From Isoetes taiwanensis (Eukaryota; Streptophyta; Lycopodiopsida; Isoetales; Isoetaceae): a DNA stretch of 64,000 bases. Numbering within the stretch: the stretch's first letter is position 1; every line of letters starts with the position of its first letter. The notes under the pieces were generated by a model. The model was not told where the DNA came from. It ran no database searches and saw nothing but the letters and a program-made list of their open reading frames with translations. The translations under genes and the position numbers were made by a program. The stretch covers positions 3,442,261 through 3,506,260 of the forward strand of contig JAJEKV010000079.1 in assembly GCA_021234155.1 (NCBI GenBank). The letters run 5' to 3'. Shown here one piece after another: positions 23,161 through 35,834 of this stretch.

Positions 23161-25360
23161 TGTGATTGTTTGTAAAAAGATAACTACAAGGATAAAGAAG
23201 TCGTGATTGATCTGATCCGAGGGGAAATATAAAATTAACATGGTGGTCTAGTTCTGGAGATGTAAGGCTTCTATGCCATTTATTTGTACAAGTTTTTAGC
23301 CTAGTTCTTGCTGTAGATTGTAGCTTGGATGGCGCTTGGACTAGGTTTTACGTTCTGCAGATTGCATGCACTAGAAGTTGTATAGGCTTTTACAGATTCC
23401 AAGCTGCTTTTGAAGAACCATTACTAATTGTTTTGTACGTCTGGCCATGAATCAGAAGAAAGAAAAGCAGTAGGGAAGCAAAACCATGACCAGAATCTGG
23501 CATTGAATCAATATCATGAATCAAGAAATGAAACGATTCTTGACCTGATATATCTCTTGTTTGGCGTCTCTTCCCGTCTGAATCTTTTTGTTCTATTCAT
23601 ACTATCCGGCACAATTGGTTATCAATGATGCACAATTGGTTATCAATTATGTGTTTAAAGAACTCCATGTTAAGTATGTGTTTAAAGAAATCCATGTTAA
23701 GTACGTATCATTTTGCAATAAATAGTGATGTCTATTCAATTCGGACAAATCAGAATCTAACAAATGGAAAGAGGGGCATGAACAGATTTTGTTCGGGTTG
23801 GGCGCTCCTAGTCCTAGCTTTTTTTTCTATGTTATGAAAAGAGAGAACCACATTGTAGGAACTTTAAGTGCATTGACATATTATAGCGTTGCCTTGGGAC
23901 CTTAACAACCTGGCCCTCAAGTTTTAATGCTAAGATCAAATTTGAGCTGTTGGTTGCAGTGGTGTTACCCACCAATAACACATTAAAAAGCCCATAAACA
24001 CCTAGTTTGTTATGCGAAATGGCCATAAACACCTAGCTTGTTATGAAAACTACCATAAAATCACCATAAAACTCTCGGGCTGAAGTTGTTAAGGCGGATA
24101 ACACCCTAGGCCCGAGTTTGTTATAGTAGGGCATAACACTCGAGTTCCAGGGTGTTATTCCTCTCATATATATTACGGTGTCACAAACGTAGTGTTTGCG
24201 ATGCTGCTTTCATCACATAATATTGTGGTTGTCACTCCTGGAAAATTTATGCATATCTATCTGGAGCTTTGATGAAAAGATTGATTATAGGCATTGTATA
24301 GGTCCATTTACATGTTATTTTCTTCTGAATTTGCTTAGGAAGAAAGAAGAAAGACATAACAGAGAAAAATCATAACTTCTCTGCTAAAGGAGTTTGATCA
24401 AAATTCATCAACATTCTATTACCATATTTGAAGTTCGTAAAACATTTGCCAACATAAAATTTGCCAAAAATTCTAAACAACACTGAGAGAAAATTACCCT
24501 CCCTTGAGGGCAATTCTTCTGATGTATCATGTATTGCGGCAACTGGGGGCTTCTACTCCTTATAAACATATTTGTATAAGCATGGAATACATTGACATAA
24601 GATCTAGATTGCATTTAAAGAAGAATATGTAAATTGACCTTGACTTTTGATGCCTAAACATGTTTATTTTGCCTTAAGCTAAAATTAAAAATAAAAAAAT
24701 AAATGAGACCTGGCTATTAGTAACCCAAGTTAAGTAGAAGCAAGAACATAAAATTACAAGCTTAATCAAGACAAATTGCGATGCTTGCAAGATATATACA
24801 ACCCACCGGTTTGAGCGAGTTTACAATGAAATTTCCTTTTAAAATTTGATGTTTTAAAAACAAAATATTATTTTTGTTCGAAGTAGTTGTTAAGCAAATT
24901 GAATCATATGCTTATAAGATTGAAAGACAGAAACTTAAGCCAAAATGGCCGAAATGGAGCTTCCTTTTGTTCTTTTATGGGCCATTGGCACTTGCTCTTC
25001 CACTATAATTTGTGGAGACATTTCAACGTCTCTAGTAGATAAGTATAAGTTGGTGACATCATTAACTAATGTACAAAAGGGGGTTAATGTCTCCCTCGAG
25101 CAGGTTAGGTTCTGGAGAATAACTCGTGACGCGAGAGGCAAAGCGGGTTATCTGCAGACTAACCCCTTAAATTGTAGGTGGAGAAGATTAGCATCTATTT
25201 TTATTATAAGTCAATGTGCGAGTTGTGCAGAAGATTATCGCAATCTCTTGGAGGTTATCACAATAACCTCTTGCCAAACAAGTTTTTGATTTTAACTGGT
25301 TTCATCCCACGCTTGGTAGTGGCTGGATTTTAATAGTCTTTAGCACTTGCTCTCTTGGCC
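23161..25360. other. AT-rich intergenic region with small repeats
   Basis: No gene is supported. Short tandem duplications lie at about 23617-23704 (GCACAATTGGTTATCAAT twice, then ATGTGTTTAAAGAA..TCCATGTTAAG twice). At about 23990-24060 a CACCTAG(T/C)TTGTTATG unit recurs. An imperfect inverted repeat at about 24096-24162 pairs GGATAACACCCTAGG with CCAGGGTGTTATTCC and could be a small foldback element. The 114-codon ORF at 24945-25289 has no recognisable features. Confidence 0.45.
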
Positions 25361-25369
25361 CTTAGAGAG

Positions 25370-25499
25370 GGGTGAAAATAAAGTTACCCTTGTTATGCTG
25401 ATATGGCGCAATCCCAACGGTTGGTGATTCCATCCCGTAGAATAACCCACGGTCATGATCGTGCCACATCCTATAACCAGGGTAACTTTATTTTCACCC
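25370..25499. mobile_element. 130-bp MITE, Mutator-like by its 9-bp target duplication
   Basis: Terminal inverted repeats start GGGTGAAAATAAAG on both ends and are identical for 21 bp, extending to about 27 bp with one mismatch. The element is flanked by a perfect 9-bp direct repeat, CTTAGAGAG, at 25361-25369 and 25500-25508. A 9-bp target duplication is typical of Mutator-like (MULE) elements. The interior (about 75 bp) has no coding capacity, so it must be mobilised in trans. The ends and the target duplication are intact, which suggests a fairly recent insertion. Confidence 0.88.
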
Positions 25500-25515
25500 C
25501 TTAGAGAGCATTAGA

Positions 25516-25546
25516 CATAAATAAATAAATAAATAAATAAATAAAT
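25516..25546. repeat. (AAAT)n microsatellite
   Basis: About seven copies of a tetranucleotide AAAT/ATAA lie just downstream of the MITE. Confidence 0.9.
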
Positions 25547-25799
25547 TTTAGATTGAAGTACTGGATTATCTTCCGAGAGACCGAAATGATCTTCAAACAT
25601 TTAATATGAAACAAATAGATATTGTAAGCACATAAAAGGATCAATGGATTCTAAAGGTCAAATATGCTAAACTTCTTTTAAACACAAAAAGAACCTTAGG
25701 CTTGGGTACACGTGCAAAGTGTGGTGAGGATAATTTAAAAATGGACATGGATAAAAAAGGAGCTTCCACTCATAATGACCACGTCATCTGCCACGCATC

Positions 25800-26738
25800 A
25801 CATCTATGAAGCGAATGACATCTCGCCACGCGTCTCAATTTCCTCGTGTATCAGCTACAAGTGCCATTCTTTGGAGCCACGTCCCTTGATCTTTCGACCC
25901 ATCTTGCTCTTTCTTTTCCTTACTCCGGCGCCGATTTTGAGCTCACCTTCAATTTTTCCTGCAACGTTTCTCCTTTCTGGGCACAAGGATTCGGATGATG
26001 TTTTTCTTTTTCCGGCTTGACCAGGTTTGAGTTTTTTTCCTGAAGCTGCCTTCGCATTTTCGCCTTTAGGGTTTGGGTCTTGACTTCTGTTGTCAGAAGA
26101 ATACAAATTGGGCCTTTGTGAGCTTCCGAGCTTCTCCACTTTCGTTTTTAGGGCGTTTTGAGACCTGGTTTGGTTTAAGGAAGGAATATAGAGTGGGATT
26201 CTTAAGAAAAGAGCTTAATTTTTGCTTTGGAAGGCGTTTCTTGTACATTTTGCACTTACAAGAGGTTGTTGTTACTGCAGCTACTTGTGGGTTTATTTGG
26301 GCTGGCTTTTTGTCACTAAGGTTCATGAGAGGTTCAGAGATCTGCAGTAGGAAGAAGAGTTTTGAGTTTAGCTGCCTACATAAAAGGGGTGATAGCAGAT
26401 TGGAAGGAGGGGGAAGGAGTCAGCAAGAATCCACATTTATCTGATTGAGTGCTAGAAATGTGGCTGTAATTATAAGAGCCAGGGCTTTTAATGTGTCCGT
26501 GTTGGCACAGACGAATGCAATCACTAAGATTTGAATGCTGCCTGCAGGTGTCTAGTATATTGAACCAAGAAGAGAAGACTTCTGTGATGCTGTCGTATTC
26601 AGTTGGAGGGGAGAAACTACTGAAGATGCTACCTCCAGGGAGGATGAAGGATGCAAGTTTTATTTGAAGAAAGTTATTTTAATGCCTACCAGTGGGAGCA
26701 CGTCAATCGGTTGGTTTGTCTAACATCCGTGAGCAAAT
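25800..26738 (+). promoter_or_regulatory. Probable promoter and 5' untranslated region of the OTU gene
   Basis: The sequence becomes richer in pyrimidine tracts and less AT-biased than the flanks, as expected for a plant 5' UTR. A good splice acceptor (CTGCCTGCAG) ends at 26547, so an intron in the 5' UTR is likely. Several ORFs here lack domains. The transcription start was not identified. Confidence 0.35.
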
Positions 26739-29700
26739 ATGACTCGTGTTGTTGTGCAAAGAGGCGTTTCCAATGCTCCACAGTCAAGATTGAATGCGAA
26801 CCCTTCTTCGTCTTCACCTCCTGTTCCACCTCCACTACCACCCCCGTACGTTCCTCCAGCAAGCACTGTCTCAGGACCTCTGCCGACATCTCAAATTTGC
26901 CCTGGTGCATCCCATTTGGGGGAAGACGGAAGTGATGAAGATAGGAAGGTTTCAGACAATGTTAGTCAAGTGAATCCCTACCTTATCATACACCCAGAAC
27001 AAAAAGCTAGAGGAATTGTGATAGAGAATGATTTGAGTGAAACTGCACCAGAACAAATATCATCCGCTCTTAAACATATTCAAATATCAAAATCGGCTGA
27101 AACAAGTAGACAAGGATCAGAAAATGCCGATGGAGGTATTCTTTTGCATGGAGATTATGGGTCTAAAACTCCAGAGAATCTGGATGGGAGAAACGAAATT
27201 AGATCCCAAAGCATGGTAGAAAACTTGTCCACGCCATCTAGTGACCAGCTATCTTATGACAATCTTGATGTGCCAAGGTCAAGTACTGCACATGGCAATT
27301 CAGATATGCCGAGGGCTTCTTATGGACATCCATCACCACTTCCTTCAAGCTCAAGACGTTGTGGATGGGTAGGATCATCAGGATCGAGCATCTGTCGGCC
27401 TGGCCATTATAGAGGACTCCAGAGAAATTCCCCTCATGGATCCAGGTCAACATCTCCGAGAGCACGCGCTGAGGATGGGTACAACAGTGCTGATGAATTA
27501 AATTCCTGGACATCCGGGTCGTCTTGCTATGAAGACAATGTAGGGGACAATAGTCTGTTACTATATTTAGGAGAAAGTGCTAATCCATTATGTTAAATGG
27601 TTCTAAATCTGCAGGAAGAAAGAGAAAACAAGTTTGAGATTGCTTTGAGGCGATTAAAAGGTCTTGAAGTGAGACGCATGGCAGAAGACGGCAACTGTTT
27701 ATTTCGATCTGTGGCAGACCAGGTCTATGGGGATGCAGAGATGTATGAGGAAACTCGTCAGTTGTGCATTGATTACATGGTATTGCATGTTCTGGCTCAG
27801 TGGTAAAAAAAACGTTTTTAGCTTGCTGTTGTTTAGTTTGTAGACTTTCCCTGATTAATAGTATACCTTTTGGTAACTTGGTTTCTTCTATGCCATTCTT
27901 AGAGGTTGCACATTTTATCCTTGCAGGAAAAGGAGCGTGACCACTTTTCACAATTTGTGACAGAGAGCTTTACAGCATACTGTAAAAGGAAACGAAGAGA
28001 CAAGGTATATATAACCTGGATATGCATAGTTTGAATTTGACCGTTTCATAGGTTATATGAGAAAGAATCAATTTCTGGGTAGATATAACAAGCCATGGCC
28101 ATTTATGCCTTATACCTGAAAGATGACAGAAAACATGAAAACCACGTGCTTCGCTTGGAGGAAGCATATTATCCAGGGTAACTTGCCATGTTTTGTTCAT
28201 AAAACATCATAAATGGCCGGCTGTCTCAGCAATATAGACAAAACTATGAACTTGTTCTGTCAGACACATTCCATTGTGATGTTTTTATGGATTCTTGTTG
28301 CAATCCTGTACCAGTCATTTGGTCGAATAGGTACATTCAAATTTTTGTGTAGACCGTGTGGGTTTATGGCCTTTCTGCAACGTGTTTCTGCTAAACACAT
28401 TCTGTCCATGTTGCATCTCTACTTTTCTGTAGCTCCCTTGTTTCTTCCATCCCTGTTCATCTGGTCTAACAATGGGCACCCGTGCCCATAAACAATGAGG
28501 AGATGGAATTAATTGTTCATGGATGGGTGTTTCTTATTTATGGGGTGTGGTGCTGCATAGAGAAACCTTTGGCCATGGGGTTCCATTTTGATCTCTCTCT
28601 CTCTCTCGATATATATAGGTTGACGTTAAAGCAATTAGAAGAGATTGCTCTACCTAATGTAGTGTGCTGAATTGGATATTGGTAAGGGGAATATTCCTCT
28701 TTCCTAGTTCATACTGTGACGCCAAGTACGTACCATCCATACCAAAGAAAATGAAGGCGTGAAAGGATAGCTTTACTACAATGAAAATCAAGATATTTTC
28801 TGGATATTGCTTGTTCTTTATACATGTGCAAGTGAGTTTTTTGGCAAAAACTATTTACATGCAAGTAAACAGCACATAAGCTTTATGGATATGTTCATTC
28901 TAATTTTGAATTTGAATACGCCTTTGTGAAAGCTGAAGTACAACATATAGAGGCTGGCAATAGTCTACATCTTATCTTGGTTTTGTTGAACTTGTTAGTG
29001 CTTCAAAAGTCGAGCTTTGCCCTAATTGGAAATATTATCTGCAGTTCTAATTGGGTTCATATTTATTGTGCGTGAATTAAGGTTTATGGAAATAATTTGG
29101 AGATACAAGCAATGGCAGAAATGTATAATCGGCCAATCCATATTTACTCTTACAGCACAGGTGAGCCATATATCTAAGGTGGAATAGATATATTGTTTCA
29201 TATGTCCTATCTTCAGGGATGTAATATAATGCTTTGACCAGGAGTGCTTACACATTTGTAGTTTAAAGCCCCTTTTATGACGTTGATGACTGATTTGGTA
29301 GTTTTTTGCAGAACCTATCAATATATTTCACGGCCAATATGACAATGATTTGGCACCAATTCGTCTTAGTTACTCTAAAGGGAATCACTATAATTCTATT
29401 CACGACCCCTGCAGGCCATCAATTGGTGCTGGGCTTGGGTTTGGCAGTCTTCATGGGGTAAGTACGGAGTACATATATGTTCTCAGGATGCGTATATTTT
29501 ACCATCTTAACATGACGAAATGCACAGGCAAGCGCTAACACAGATCAAGTGAAGACAGCTATCAAAGAACAACAGGAACAGCAAATTGACAGGGTGAAGC
29601 CTCATATCTTGAACTCCAGTGGTGTGTGAACGTTTACATCAAAGAAACGTCAGCACAAGACTGACTTCAAATTTAAAGGCAAAAGTAGTGTAATTGGACT

Positions 29701-30292
29701 AATTGTTTAGTCCTCATAGTAATCTCTGCAGATTCCCTTTCGCAGGCATTATTAGCCGAGGGGCGGTACTACTCTGATCTGGAGTTCACTGAGCATGAAA
29801 TAGAGAGGATGGTTATGGAAGCCTCTCGTATAGAATTCCTTGCAGAGGAAAAGAACAGGCAGCAGCATCCTCAAGGCGGGGAAGAGACATCTACATCCAC
29901 AGCAGCAGAACCATCATCTTCTGGAACAAGTAATGTTTTTCTCTCTGTGGCATTCTTGCAAGAGCCCAGATCTGTGTTATTGATTTCTTTGCTGATGTTC
30001 TGGGTTGCTATTTATGTCAGCATCTGCTAATTCTCAAAATGTTGGTGAAAATCAAGCGGGGTATATATTATCTAGCCACAACTCCTATATGGGGAGAGTA
30101 GATGGGGACGCGGGGCTTACAAGTAATGTGAGGATGCTTTTGTCCATGGGTTTCAACTATCTGAGAGTTATGGAGGCGTTTAATATCTTTGGGGATGATG
30201 TGAATAACATGCTATGCTACCTCCTGGAGGTGGAGACCAACAATCTTGTAGAAAATATGTACAGAAAAAAAGGGAAAGCTGCAGAAACATAA
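26739..30292 (+). CDS. OTU-domain deubiquitinase, OTLD1/OTUD5-like
   Basis: Eight exons with GT-AG borders join in frame to 596 residues: 26739-27539, 27615-27779, 27927-28004, 29082-29160, 29312-29457, 29528-29593, 29746-29929, 30021-30292. The start MTRVVVQRG matches the conserved start of plant OTLD1 proteins. A long Ser/Pro-rich, probably disordered region ends in GYNSADE. The OTU domain begins near residue 270: EDGNCLFRSVADQVYG gives D292 and nucleophile C295; GNHYNS gives H400, the catalytic His. CKRKRRDKVYGNN and GAGLGFGSLHG are also conserved. A UBA-like helix set (LLSMGFNYLRVMEAFNIFGDDVNNMLCYLLE) closes the protein. Arabidopsis OTLD1 is a histone H2B deubiquitinase acting with chromatin factors; the same role here is inferred. 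No disabling mutation seen. Confidence 0.92.
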
Positions 30293-30354
30293 TCGGGAAT
30301 TTATTTATGTAGTGTTAGTGCTGTATTTGTAAACATCTAGCTTATGTTTAAATT

Positions 30355-30413
30355 AATAAAAACCGTGTTATTGTGAGTAAGGTGTATGTTAAAGACTGAA
30401 GTTACACAATAAA
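30355..30413 (+). terminator. Polyadenylation signals of the OTU gene
   Basis: Two AATAAA hexamers, at 30355-30360 and 30408-30413, lie 60-120 bp after the OTU stop codon, a usual distance for a plant 3' end. Confidence 0.5.
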
Positions 30414-31738
30414 GGTACAATGTTCATGATTTGGCGGTCCGTCTGTTTCCTAGGTTCAAATTTCCAACTGGATAAAAATTATTGCTTTTATACCATAGAA
30501 CTTGCAATATTTTCGTTTGGTATTTGCCGGGCGGTATTTTTGGCATCGTTGGGCCAAGATTTGGGCCTTGTATCATATGTCAAATTGTATACAAAGGGTA
30601 TGTTTTGGCTGAATTGAGGTGCTTGTTGGCAGGCAGTAGAAAATTGTTTGTGGCATCTGTTTTTTTTTTTGTGCTTCTCTACGTGCATAGTACGAAGAAA
30701 GGGCATGTTTTTTGGGGAGATAGGTCACGATGCATGCAGAAAGGGCCACCCTTACCAGGGTGCCACAACCTTTCTTTCTGGAGGTGAAGTACACGGAGGC
30801 ACCAGATTCAAGACCGGTTTCAAGCCGGATTTGACGGCGATGTGTTGTTTTCTTTCTAAGTGCCCCCCTTGTCCCCTTGAATGAGGTTCTTATCTCACAT
30901 ATTTTCTTCTACGGCGGCATTCTGGTGAGGCTGGGTTTGAGAGGCAGGGGAGTGGGTTCAGGGCTTCAAGTACACCTATGAAAATCATTTGTCTTTGCAA
31001 GGGGCTGCTTGCTTGGGCTGCGATTGCACCACGATTGATGATGGGCGATTCACCCGGATGATGCGATGGACTGTGTTGCACCCTGATTACAACGGACGGT
31101 TGAAGATGATGCAACGAGGCATCATTCTTTAACTTCAAGGCTTTTGCGATTTCCATTTCTCAAAATATTGTAGCTTTGGTCTGTTTTACACCATTGGAAG
31201 TGGTAGGGAGATTTCGGATCAAAAATTTAATGGCGATTTAATAAAATCTATCAATATAAACCTTATTCAATTCTTCAAGTGATCGGATGAAAAGTGCCCT
31301 CTTCCCTCGTTTGCTTGGCATCATGTAAATCAAAATGTAGATGGCCCGAGCTCATCCCAAGAGGAGGGTCAGCTATCGACTAGTCTCTATTGCTGGCAGT
31401 CGGCCCTACCACACACGGGATGGTCGATCTCTACCACTCCACATGTCAAGGAAAGCAAGAGTTTGGCTATGGCGATGCTACAACATCAAGGGAAGTGAGG
31501 TTCAGGTTTCAGACGTAGTTTGGCTATGGAGTTCAATCGGAGTTGGCTATGGAATTACGGCTGGGAGTTTGGTTATGGAGTTCTGCCGTAGTTGCTTCAT
31601 CCAGATGCGGCACTCTTGATTGTGTCCTTCTGGTACTCAGGTCCGACTAAAATGCCTTATCGATTTTTCATTCTTGAATAGAGTGGTCATCATGTGGCAA
31701 CATAACATTGGATGAGAAGCAAAAACTGACACTCACTT
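30414..31738. other. Intergenic, with hairpins and short degenerate repeats
   Basis: No gene is recognised. A hairpin near 30738-30782 pairs CAGAAAGG with CCTTTCTTTCTG around an inner CACCCT/AGGGTG stem. At about 31458-31582 the phrase GTTTGGCTATGG recurs four times with variation, a degenerate short tandem. ORFs of 60-100 codons have no recognisable features. Confidence 0.4.
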
Positions 31739-31891
31739 TTCTTGACGTGATGTAGAACAGGCTGGGGGAAGCCATTCTTGCTTCCCCCTGACCTGCAGAA
31801 TTCGAGAGCACCGTGTCCGTGCAGGCACGACCGGAATTCTGTAGATCAGGGGGAAGCAAGAATGGCTGAGCCATTCTGTTCTATGACGGCA
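31739..31891. mobile_element. Foldback element or long hairpin
   Basis: Two 33-bp inverted arms (31771-31803 and 31834-31866; GCCATTCTTGCTTCCCCCTG... against its complement) differ at only two positions and enclose a 30-bp loop. Outside them AGAACAG pairs again, and CTTG.CGT ends suggest terminal inverted repeats at about 31741 and 31891. It may be a MITE or foldback transposon; a small-RNA precursor is an alternative. No clear target duplication was seen. Confidence 0.6.
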
Positions 31892-34800
31892 AGGTAAGCT
31901 GCTTACCAGATTCTACTAGTTTGTTGAGGCGATTTGTCATTTTGCTTAAGAATGAATCAAGAAACAAACGGAATGCTCATCCACTTACCTTGATGTTTTC
32001 AAGATGTACTGGACACTATATAAGGAAATTTATACAAAATGTATTTTGGCAAAATTGTTAGGCTGCCCATGTATTTGCTTATCTTAATCTTATCTTATTA
32101 TTACAACATATATAAGCCATCTTACTTTTTTGTTTGATGAAATAACTCCATCCCAGGAAAAAGCCTGAGCACGACACGTGTATTAAAAAAAATAACTAAA
32201 CTTAAAAAAAAAGGAGTAAAAGCTATGATTTCTTGCTTTGCAAACAACTCCGGCAGACTACCGCAAGATTTTGATGCAGACCATGGTATTTGTGGTCTTG
32301 GGGGTTTGTTCAGGCCATATTTGGCCGCACCTGCTGCAGAAAGAAAAGTGATGCAGGTTTTTTGAAGACATAGTCTGCCTTCTAAGTTTTCCCTATAATT
32401 TCAGGCTGCGGAGTCATGCAACAGCGACACCCCGACACCTTAGATACGTGGAGCACTCATAGGTTCAAACATAAATTTCTAGTTTAATGTTAAGGCAGGG
32501 ATCTCATTGCACATCTACATGCATGTTCTTTGTCAACAGTTTCAGAGGTTGATAGATAAAATGTATAACGGATAAGTAACGTGTACAATATGTAGATGGT
32601 TCAGGGTTACATGGATGAGCTTGACGGGTGAAACTCCGCAGGGATTGCCCTGACAAAATGACTATGGGTAAAAATAAGCTGCTCAAGATTTTGAGCCCCG
32701 CTCCTTTCCAAATTAACTAGATTTTTAGGCTTAAAATTTTGCTCGCAAACTGAGGAATTCAAATGAAAACTCCAATTTAAGATACAATCCCCTGTTCTGT
32801 CAACAACAGGAAGTATAAAAAGAAGGCTTGGACATAAAGCCTGTCTGCTATGATTTATAAGACCCATGGCACTAATTTGCAAGCCCCAAAACAGAGGCCT
32901 GATTGATTCCCAAAGCGAAGCCCTCAGCTTGCTCAGAGCAGAGCAGAGCAGAATAGAGCCCTCTGGTTGATTCCTAGAGCAGAGCAGAGCCCTCAATTCG
33001 CAGACTACTTTGCTGTTGGAAAAATGTATTTTGGATGGGTTATGACTCTGATGATGTTCATGCTTCTTTATATGCCAGAATAAAAAGGAAATACTTATTT
33101 GTTATTTCGGAAGTGCCACTTTGGTTTTCATGTTCATTCCTACAATGTCGATCCTTTTACTATTTGCAGCTCATGGTTTGCAGGTTCAACGTTTGTAGTT
33201 TTACAAGGGCCTAGATGTATCAGATAGTGTTCAGGCTGATAGGCAAACCTTCAACCTCAATGGCTTAGGACCTCTAGGTTGCTTCAGGCAACCATTCTGA
33301 TCAAGAATATTGCAAAAAGAAAACTCAAATATTGTGTTAGAACTGGTTTCCCAAAACCAGAAAAAGGGGGCCTCAGCAAAAGTAATGCCATTTGTAAACA
33401 GACTCGAGTTTTGACATGATTTAATTTCGAAAAGTTGCTTTAACACTCAAAGAATCTGTAGCCAAAAGTCAGTTGCAAGAAAATATGCAGAGGCCTCTCA
33501 AATTTGCAATCCTGTCCAAGTCAAAACGTAGTCAATGCCCCTAGCAGCATGCTAATTTTTGCAAATGAAAAAGTATAACTCCGTTTCCACTTCTGACACT
33601 TGATTCTGACTCTGACAGACCTGCACATAAGGTTCATCAAGTGTTTTGCCAAAACATCACACAAAACAGTCCTGAAATTTAGATTTTTTGCACAAAGACT
33701 GTCACAATGCAAAAACAGCAAGCAAATTTGAACAAATCAAGTTCTAGCAAGCTTTTTTCACATCTGACAACTCTTGACAACTCTGACAGGCCTGCATGCA
33801 AGGTGCATTATTGTTTTTTGACAAGAATTGATACTAAAATGGTCAGAAGTTATGTGATGTCAAGGTGCAGTATGAGATGCAATATACCTCTCAAATGCTA
33901 GATGTAGACACAAAGATGGTATAAATTCTCCTACTTTTAATTCTATCTTCTTTTCTTCTATATCTAACATTTGCATCATGCCTAACATTTATATTCACTT
34001 CTCCTTCTTTCTCTTAATATCCAGATGATCCAAACAGCTTCAAATGAGTTTCAGAATAGAATAGAATAGAATATGATTCAGAAAAGATATTGTATTTAAT
34101 CTTACCCAAATTTTTGTTGCACCTCTTCACTTTATCTTTTTTGCATTGTTGAATGTAAACTGAAAGAAATTCTTTTGCAAGGGTTGGATTTTCATTCACA
34201 AAGATAACATACAGTCAATCAAATCATTCCCAAGCTCTAATGTCTTGGGCACAGGGTCAAAAATATTCATAACAGATGAAATCGAACAATTTGCCTCAAT
34301 AATCCATCAATTTATGAAGCAAGGAAGGCAGATTCAAGCATTAGAAGGTCAATCCAGTCTCTTAAACACGTCTCCTGATCGAATCTCACACTCAAACGCC
34401 CTCGGATTCTTTGTAATTAAAATCCCGTTTTCGAAAATGCCCTATTCCGTTCCAATCTTGGCAAATCCGGCTCAGTTTTTTGTTCTTTTGCTTTTGATCA
34501 TGTTTCTTGACATGAAATAGGCTAATCCGGGATGTTTTGGTCATGATTAGAGTGTTGAATCAGCCTATAAATTCGGATCTTGGCATGAATCTATTTTTAG
34601 GGTTCTTCAAAATCTCGAGCACAATATCCCACAGGCATTTTTAAAAAAGGAAGCTTTGGTATATAAGGTATAATCCAGCTCAACTATTAATAATTGCTGT
34701 TGTCCTCCACGTGAGATCTGGCCCGTTGCCAACTCACATAGCCAGAGGCACCACGTGGCGAGAGGAGATTGGGCGGGGAAGTGACTAGGCCAGGGGAAGT

Positions 34801-34979
34801 AGATAGGAAAAAAAAAATTATTTTTTCAAATTTGGCACGAATCCCAAAAAGTGAAAAATCGTCAATATGGTTTTTTTTTTCAAAAATTCTTTTTCCCACA
34901 AGGAATATTTTTTGATGCTCTACAAGATGGGAGAATCTTTTTGCGAAAAAGAGCATTTGATTTTTTGGCTAAAAATGGA
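31892..34979. other. AT-rich intergenic region
   Basis: No gene is supported. (AGAGC)n-type short repeats lie at about 32935-32992 and an (AGAAT)n run at about 34051-34071. ORFs up to 129 codons have no recognisable domain or conserved composition. Confidence 0.45.
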
Positions 34980-35345
34980 AGTGACATTTGATGATGTGGC
35001 AAGTTGGTGGTATGATTTGGCAAATGGGTGGTGACATGGCATCATAAAGTGATGATGTGTCAAATAAGGTGGCAAAATGACCTTTTTCTAGTCAAAACTT
35101 TTTATGAAGTGGAGATGATGTGGATGACATGTGTATGATGATGTGGAAGCACTTGGGGATGATGTGGCACCATGAGATGATGACATGCCACCTAAGGTAT
35201 CAAAATGACTTTACTTAGGTCAAAACTTTTGAAAAATAAGTTTTTGTGGTACGTGACACGTGTATGATGACATGGATGTGCTTAGGTGATGATGTGGATG
35301 GCATTTGGCATTCTTGAGGATGATGTGGACAATTTGGCAACCAGT
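34980..35345 (+). repeat. Degenerate TGATGTGG-rich repeat region
   Basis: The phrase GATGATGTGG recurs many times. A longer unit containing TCAAAATGAC..(T)AGGTCAAAACTTTT recurs at about a 124-bp spacing (near 35075 and 35199). It reads as an old, degraded tandem array; no coding sense was found. Confidence 0.6.
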
Positions 35346-35759
35346 TTGGCACTAGTGCACATACCAATAGATCTTTTATGCAATGACTTGGATAATTTAC
35401 TCTTCCATACTTGTTTGAAGAATATATGCACTTTCTCTCTCTAGCTTAGCTTTTAGAGAGAGAAGATGGTCCTAGACCATGGAAATAGCCAAATTTGGTG
35501 GAATTTTTTGCTTTTTTCAAAGGTGGTAAATGTATGATGGGCATGTGATGCATGTATGATGTGTTTTGACTAGAAAAAAAGACTCTTTGCCAACTTGGGC
35601 TAGGGAAAATGATGATGAGGCATGAATGAAGATGTGAGTTATGAAGTATGTATGGTGTTCATGGATCGGATTGAGGAGGTGGGATCATGTAAGAAGCCTT
35701 GGGAAATAGAACTCATGCCAAAATGATTTGGGACTAGCCACATACCAAAGAAACTTGAA

Positions 35760-35834
35760 GGGTCTTCCAATCTTCAATCTTGAGGGGTCTTCCAATCTTC
35801 AATCTTAAGGGGTCTTCCAATCTCTAAACTCAAG
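35760..35834 (+). repeat. Three tandem 25-bp repeats
   Basis: Three copies of a 25-bp unit starting GGGTCTTCCAATCTTCAA abut one another; the third has several changes. It is too short and too few-copied for a functional array to be claimed. Confidence 0.9.

Noticed and set aside
35760-35834. Possible CRISPR-like array
   Set aside because: Three abutting 25-bp units without spacers in a plant genome; an ordinary tandem repeat.
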